A program made the position numbers and the translations under genes. The notes beneath the pieces are model-generated. The model was not told where the DNA came from. It was given only the letters and a program-made list of their open reading frames with translations, and did no database searches. Below, in pieces: positions 61,828 through 64,000 of a stretch of DNA of 64,000 bases. The stretch's first letter is position 1, and each line of letters starts with the position of its first letter. The stretch is from Pseudomonas fluorescens (lineage in GTDB: Bacteria > Pseudomonadota > Gammaproteobacteria > Pseudomonadales > Pseudomonadaceae), in assembly GCF_001307275.1 (NCBI RefSeq), contig NZ_CP012831.1:6192501-6256500 (forward strand), written 5' to 3'.

Positions 61828-62115
61828 ATTTTTCTCGACTTATCTTTGACAATGAGGTGGATTCGAGCAACATTGTTCGTACTGGAACCGTGTTCCAATA
61901 ATATGCAGGCGTCCCCGGATAAGTCAAACCCGCTTGCACCGGGTTGGCCTGATCGAGACAGAGCGGGCCACGCAGCCGGGTCTCCGGGACGTGGGACGCC
62001 TGACAGAGATAAAAACCGAACGCTTCGGCGTCCGGCTCTTTATCCATAGACAAGCGCCTGTGCATGTTCAATCTTTGCGGAAGAACGCCCAATGCCTCTC
62101 ACCACCCTGCCTTAC
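61828..62115. other. Control region between FAH gene and IclR gene
   Basis: 288 bases on the 5' side of the IclR gene and the 3' side of the larger FAH-type gene. It holds the palindrome above and a short AT-rich stretch; no gene is supported. Confidence 0.4.
61883..61897. promoter_or_regulatory. Perfect palindrome TGGAAC-N3-GTTCCA, candidate IclR operator
   Basis: TGGAAC (61883-61888) CGT GTTCCA (61892-61897) is an exact inverted repeat 56 bases upstream of the IclR start. GGAAC/GTTCC half-sites of this spacing are typical of IclR-family targets. Confidence 0.55.
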
Positions 62116-63294
62116 CTACAGAAGTCCGCGGGCAGCAAGATTGTGCATCATTGCCCGCAAGCCGAAAGTCCAGGGCGCAGCCTCATGGCTGTAGGTGACG
62201 GTGTTGCGCAGCGTGCCCAGCAACGGACTCCCGATGCTGACCTCGTCACCCTGCTTATGAGTAAAGCCGCTTCCCGGCTCCTCGCGATCCTGGGTAGGCG
62301 CAAACAATGTCCCGAGAAAAAGCATGAAGCCATCCGGGTACTGGTGATCACCGCCAACCGTCTGGGCCACGAGATCCAGCGGGTCACGGCTGATCAGGGC
62401 CATGGAACTGCTGCCTTCCAGCGTAAAGCCATCATCGCCCCGGACTTGCAGATCCACGACGCAGTTGCGCACGTCATCGAGCGTAAACGTTTCATCGAAC
62501 AGACGAATGAACGGGCCGATCGCACAGGACGCATTGTTGTCCTTGGCCTTGCTCAACAGCAGGGCGCTGCGGCCTTCGAAATCACGCAAATTGACGTCAT
62601 TGCCCAAGGTGACGCCATGCACTTGGCCTCGACTGTTCACCGCCAGCACAATTTCCGGTTCCGGATTGTTCCATTCAGACTTGCGATGAATGCCGATTTC
62701 GCTGCCACTGCCCACTGCGGCCAGAACCGGTGCCTTTGTGAAAATCTCCGCATCCGGACCGATACCGACCTCCAGGTATTGCGACCACATACCCTGCTTG
62801 ATCAGCACAGCTTTAAGACGCATCGCTTCTGGCGAACCCGGTTTGATTGCCCGCAAATTATCGCCGATGGCTTCTTGCACCAGACGGCGAACACTTTCGG
62901 CTTTGGCAGCATCGCCTCGGGCCTGCTCCTCGATGACCCGCTCGATCATGCTGGACGCGAACGTCACCCCGGCCGCCTTGATGACTTGCAGATCTGCTGG
63001 AGGCAGCAGCGATGCCTTGCCGGGATCGGCATGGCTGCCGGTGTTCCCAAGCAATTGTTCGACGGTCCCGATGTACCTGCCTGGCGCCTGACGAACAACC
63101 AACAACGGCGAGGTGTGTTCCAGCAGTTCGCTGATTGTCGAAAAGGTTTCAGAAAGATCGAACACACCTTCATCGCGCAGCACCACCGGCGAGGGGCCGG
63201 CAATCGCCCCCGGGATCCAGGCACGGCCGATCAGCGTTCCGGCCAGGCCATCCACTGGCAGGGTGTTTTCGCGCGTCAGTTTCAAATTCGCCAT
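62116..63294 (-). CDS. FAH-family hydrolase/dehydratase, 392-residue type
   Basis: 392 residues. The N-terminal domain (about 1-120: LPVDGLAGTLIGRAWIPGAIAGPSPVVLRDEGVFDLS) precedes the FAH catalytic domain: IEPELVLAVN-like NPEPEIVLAVNSRGQVHGVTLGNDVNLRDFEGRSALLLSKAKDNNASCAIGPFIRLFD. The length and the GNDVNLRDFEGRSALLL motif resemble sugar-acid enzymes such as 2-keto-3-deoxy-arabinonate dehydratase in Burkholderia/Pseudomonas; a meta-cleavage hydrolase is the alternative. Divergent from a LysR gene. Confidence 0.85.
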   Translation of the reverse strand: MANLKLTRENTLPVDGLAGTLIGRAWIPGAIAGPSPVVLRDEGVFDLSETFSTISELLEHTSPLLVVRQAPGRYIGTVEQLLGNTGSHADPGKASLLPPADLQVIKAAGVTFASSMIERVIEEQARGDAAKAESVRRLVQEAIGDNLRAIKPGSPEAMRLKAVLIKQGMWSQYLEVGIGPDAEIFTKAPVLAAVGSGSEIGIHRKSEWNNPEPEIVLAVNSRGQVHGVTLGNDVNLRDFEGRSALLLSKAKDNNASCAIGPFIRLFDETFTLDDVRNCVVDLQVRGDDGFTLEGSSSMALISRDPLDLVAQTVGGDHQYPDGFMLFLGTLFAPTQDREEPGSGFTHKQGDEVSIGSPLLGTLRNTVTYSHEAAPWTFGLRAMMHNLAARGLL

Positions 63295-63414
63295 GGAGCT
63301 TCCAGATCAGTTGGTCATCAGAGCCGTAAAACTAATGGACTGCCCCCGTAAATCCCAATGAAAGAATCTCACTCATCAATGCTGTTTCGTTATCGACAGA
63401 CAAGGCCTTAACCG
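63295..63414. promoter_or_regulatory. Divergent promoter region, FAH gene / LysR gene
   Basis: 120 bases between divergent starts, the expected place for a LysR binding site (T-N11-A). I could not pick one site reliably. Confidence 0.35.
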
Positions 63415-64000
63415 ATGGAAAATGACCAAATTACTTTTGCCAGTGTCTCCCGATGGCTGAAGATCAAACATTTGGTACTGGTCAATAGCTTGGCCAAGAC
63501 CCGCAACATGCACACAACCGCCGAACACATGAATGTTACGCAGCCGGCCATCAGTAAATTGCTGCGCGATCTGGAAGTTCTCCTCGGTTTTCCGCTGTTT
63601 GAGCGTCAAACGCGTAGTCTGGTTCTTACCGAACTAGGGGAATTCGTAGCCCGTTTTGCGCGTATCACCTTGGAAGACACGGAGTCGTTCGTCGACCAAG
63701 TCAACAAACTGCGAAAAGGCGGGCATGGTCATTTAAAAGTCGGCACCATTTTCGCCGCGACATCCGTGGTGCTGCCTGAAGCCATTGCCAGCATCAAACG
63801 CGAGCGCCCCCTCCTCTCTATCGAGGTGATCGAACAAACCAGCAACCATCTGCTGGAAATGCTCGAACAAAAGAAACTCGATCTGATCATCGCGCGCTTC
63901 ACGGATGAAGATTGTCAGCCGTTCGAATTTACGTCGCTGGGACCCGAACCCTTTTGTCTTGTCGTGAACAGCACACACCCTCTGTGCGATCTTGAGGAGG
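63415..64000 (+). CDS. LysR-family transcriptional regulator (3' partial)
   Basis: Open from ATG 63415 to the window end (195 codons seen). HTH is HMNVTQPAISKLLRDLEVLLGFPLFERQTRSLVLTELGEFVARFAR, the classic LysR recognition helix; the effector domain begins GHLKVGTIFAATSVVLPEAI. The N-terminal extension MENDQITFASVSRWLKIKHLVLVNSLAKTRNMHTTAEH is typical of CbnR/GbpR-like regulators of sugar acids and aromatics. Divergent from the FAH-type gene, which it probably regulates. Confidence 0.9.
   Translation, partial: MENDQITFASVSRWLKIKHLVLVNSLAKTRNMHTTAEHMNVTQPAISKLLRDLEVLLGFPLFERQTRSLVLTELGEFVARFARITLEDTESFVDQVNKLRKGGHGHLKVGTIFAATSVVLPEAIASIKRERPLLSIEVIEQTSNHLLEMLEQKKLDLIIARFTDEDCQPFEFTSLGPEPFCLVVNSTHPLCDLEE

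Overview
The window reads as a chromosomal segment of a fluorescent-group Pseudomonas (inference from an OprD-family porin, many TonB/two-component/LysR/AraC genes, dense coding and GC-rich codon use; no rRNA or marker gene is present to prove it). It carries about 60 genes, mostly accessory metabolism, with no rRNA, tRNA, CRISPR array or intact mobile element recognised.

Layout. 1-2250: 3' part of an XRE-cupin regulator, then a decayed patch with two oppositely oriented remnants of tyrosine-integrase N-termini flanking one small secreted-protein gene. 2254-19598 (minus strand): a tightly coupled 15-gene operon for a fatty-acyl-derived product. It encodes a fatty acyl-AMP ligase (FAAL), two acyl carrier proteins, a ketosynthase, an extended SDR, an acyl-CoA dehydrogenase, a fatty acid desaturase, a histidine-rich membrane protein, a fused class III aminotransferase/acyl-ACP-reductase-like protein, a YghO-like acyltransferase, an SRPBCC protein and an export set (LolD-like ATPase, FtsX-type permease, LolA-like periplasmic protein, DUF1302-like outer membrane protein). 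The simplest reading is: activate an acyl chain, load it on ACP, extend and desaturate it, reduce it to the aldehyde, transaminate it to a fatty amine, perhaps N-acylate it, and export it. This is the best candidate for an undescribed system. 19901-24765: a LacI-type regulator and a polyol/inositol-like catabolic set (Gfo/Idh/MocA dehydrogenase, sugar isomerase/epimerase, MFS sugar porter).

24910-31861: an OmpR-family two-component system divergent from a PepSY / cytochrome b561 / sialidase-like / membrane protein / LTA-synthase-type sulfatase operon, with an 11-bp-spaced direct repeat in between that looks like the response-regulator site. 31935-37072: LysR regulator, SDR, MFS transporter and a split transketolase. 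37130-47004: an AraC regulator and an aldoxime-nitrile pathway: aldoxime dehydratase OxdA (all four known heme-pocket residues conserved with a -1 offset), an outer membrane channel, a truncated haemoglobin, amidase, a cobalt-type nitrile hydratase (VCTLCSC motif) with an (HD)n N-terminus, its third activator-like gene, a CbiM-like cobalt permease and a soluble PAS-PAS chemoreceptor.

47196-51290: a TonB-dependent receptor convergent with a two-component system. 51441-53045: an Old Yellow Enzyme gene divergent from an HxlR regulator. 53064-57002: a TonB siderophore receptor, its AraC regulator and a small hypothetical gene. 57052-64000: an OprD porin and a catabolic set with two FAH-family proteins, a 2-keto-4-pentenoate-hydratase-like enzyme, an IclR regulator with a perfect 15-bp palindrome upstream, and a divergent LysR gene cut by the window end.
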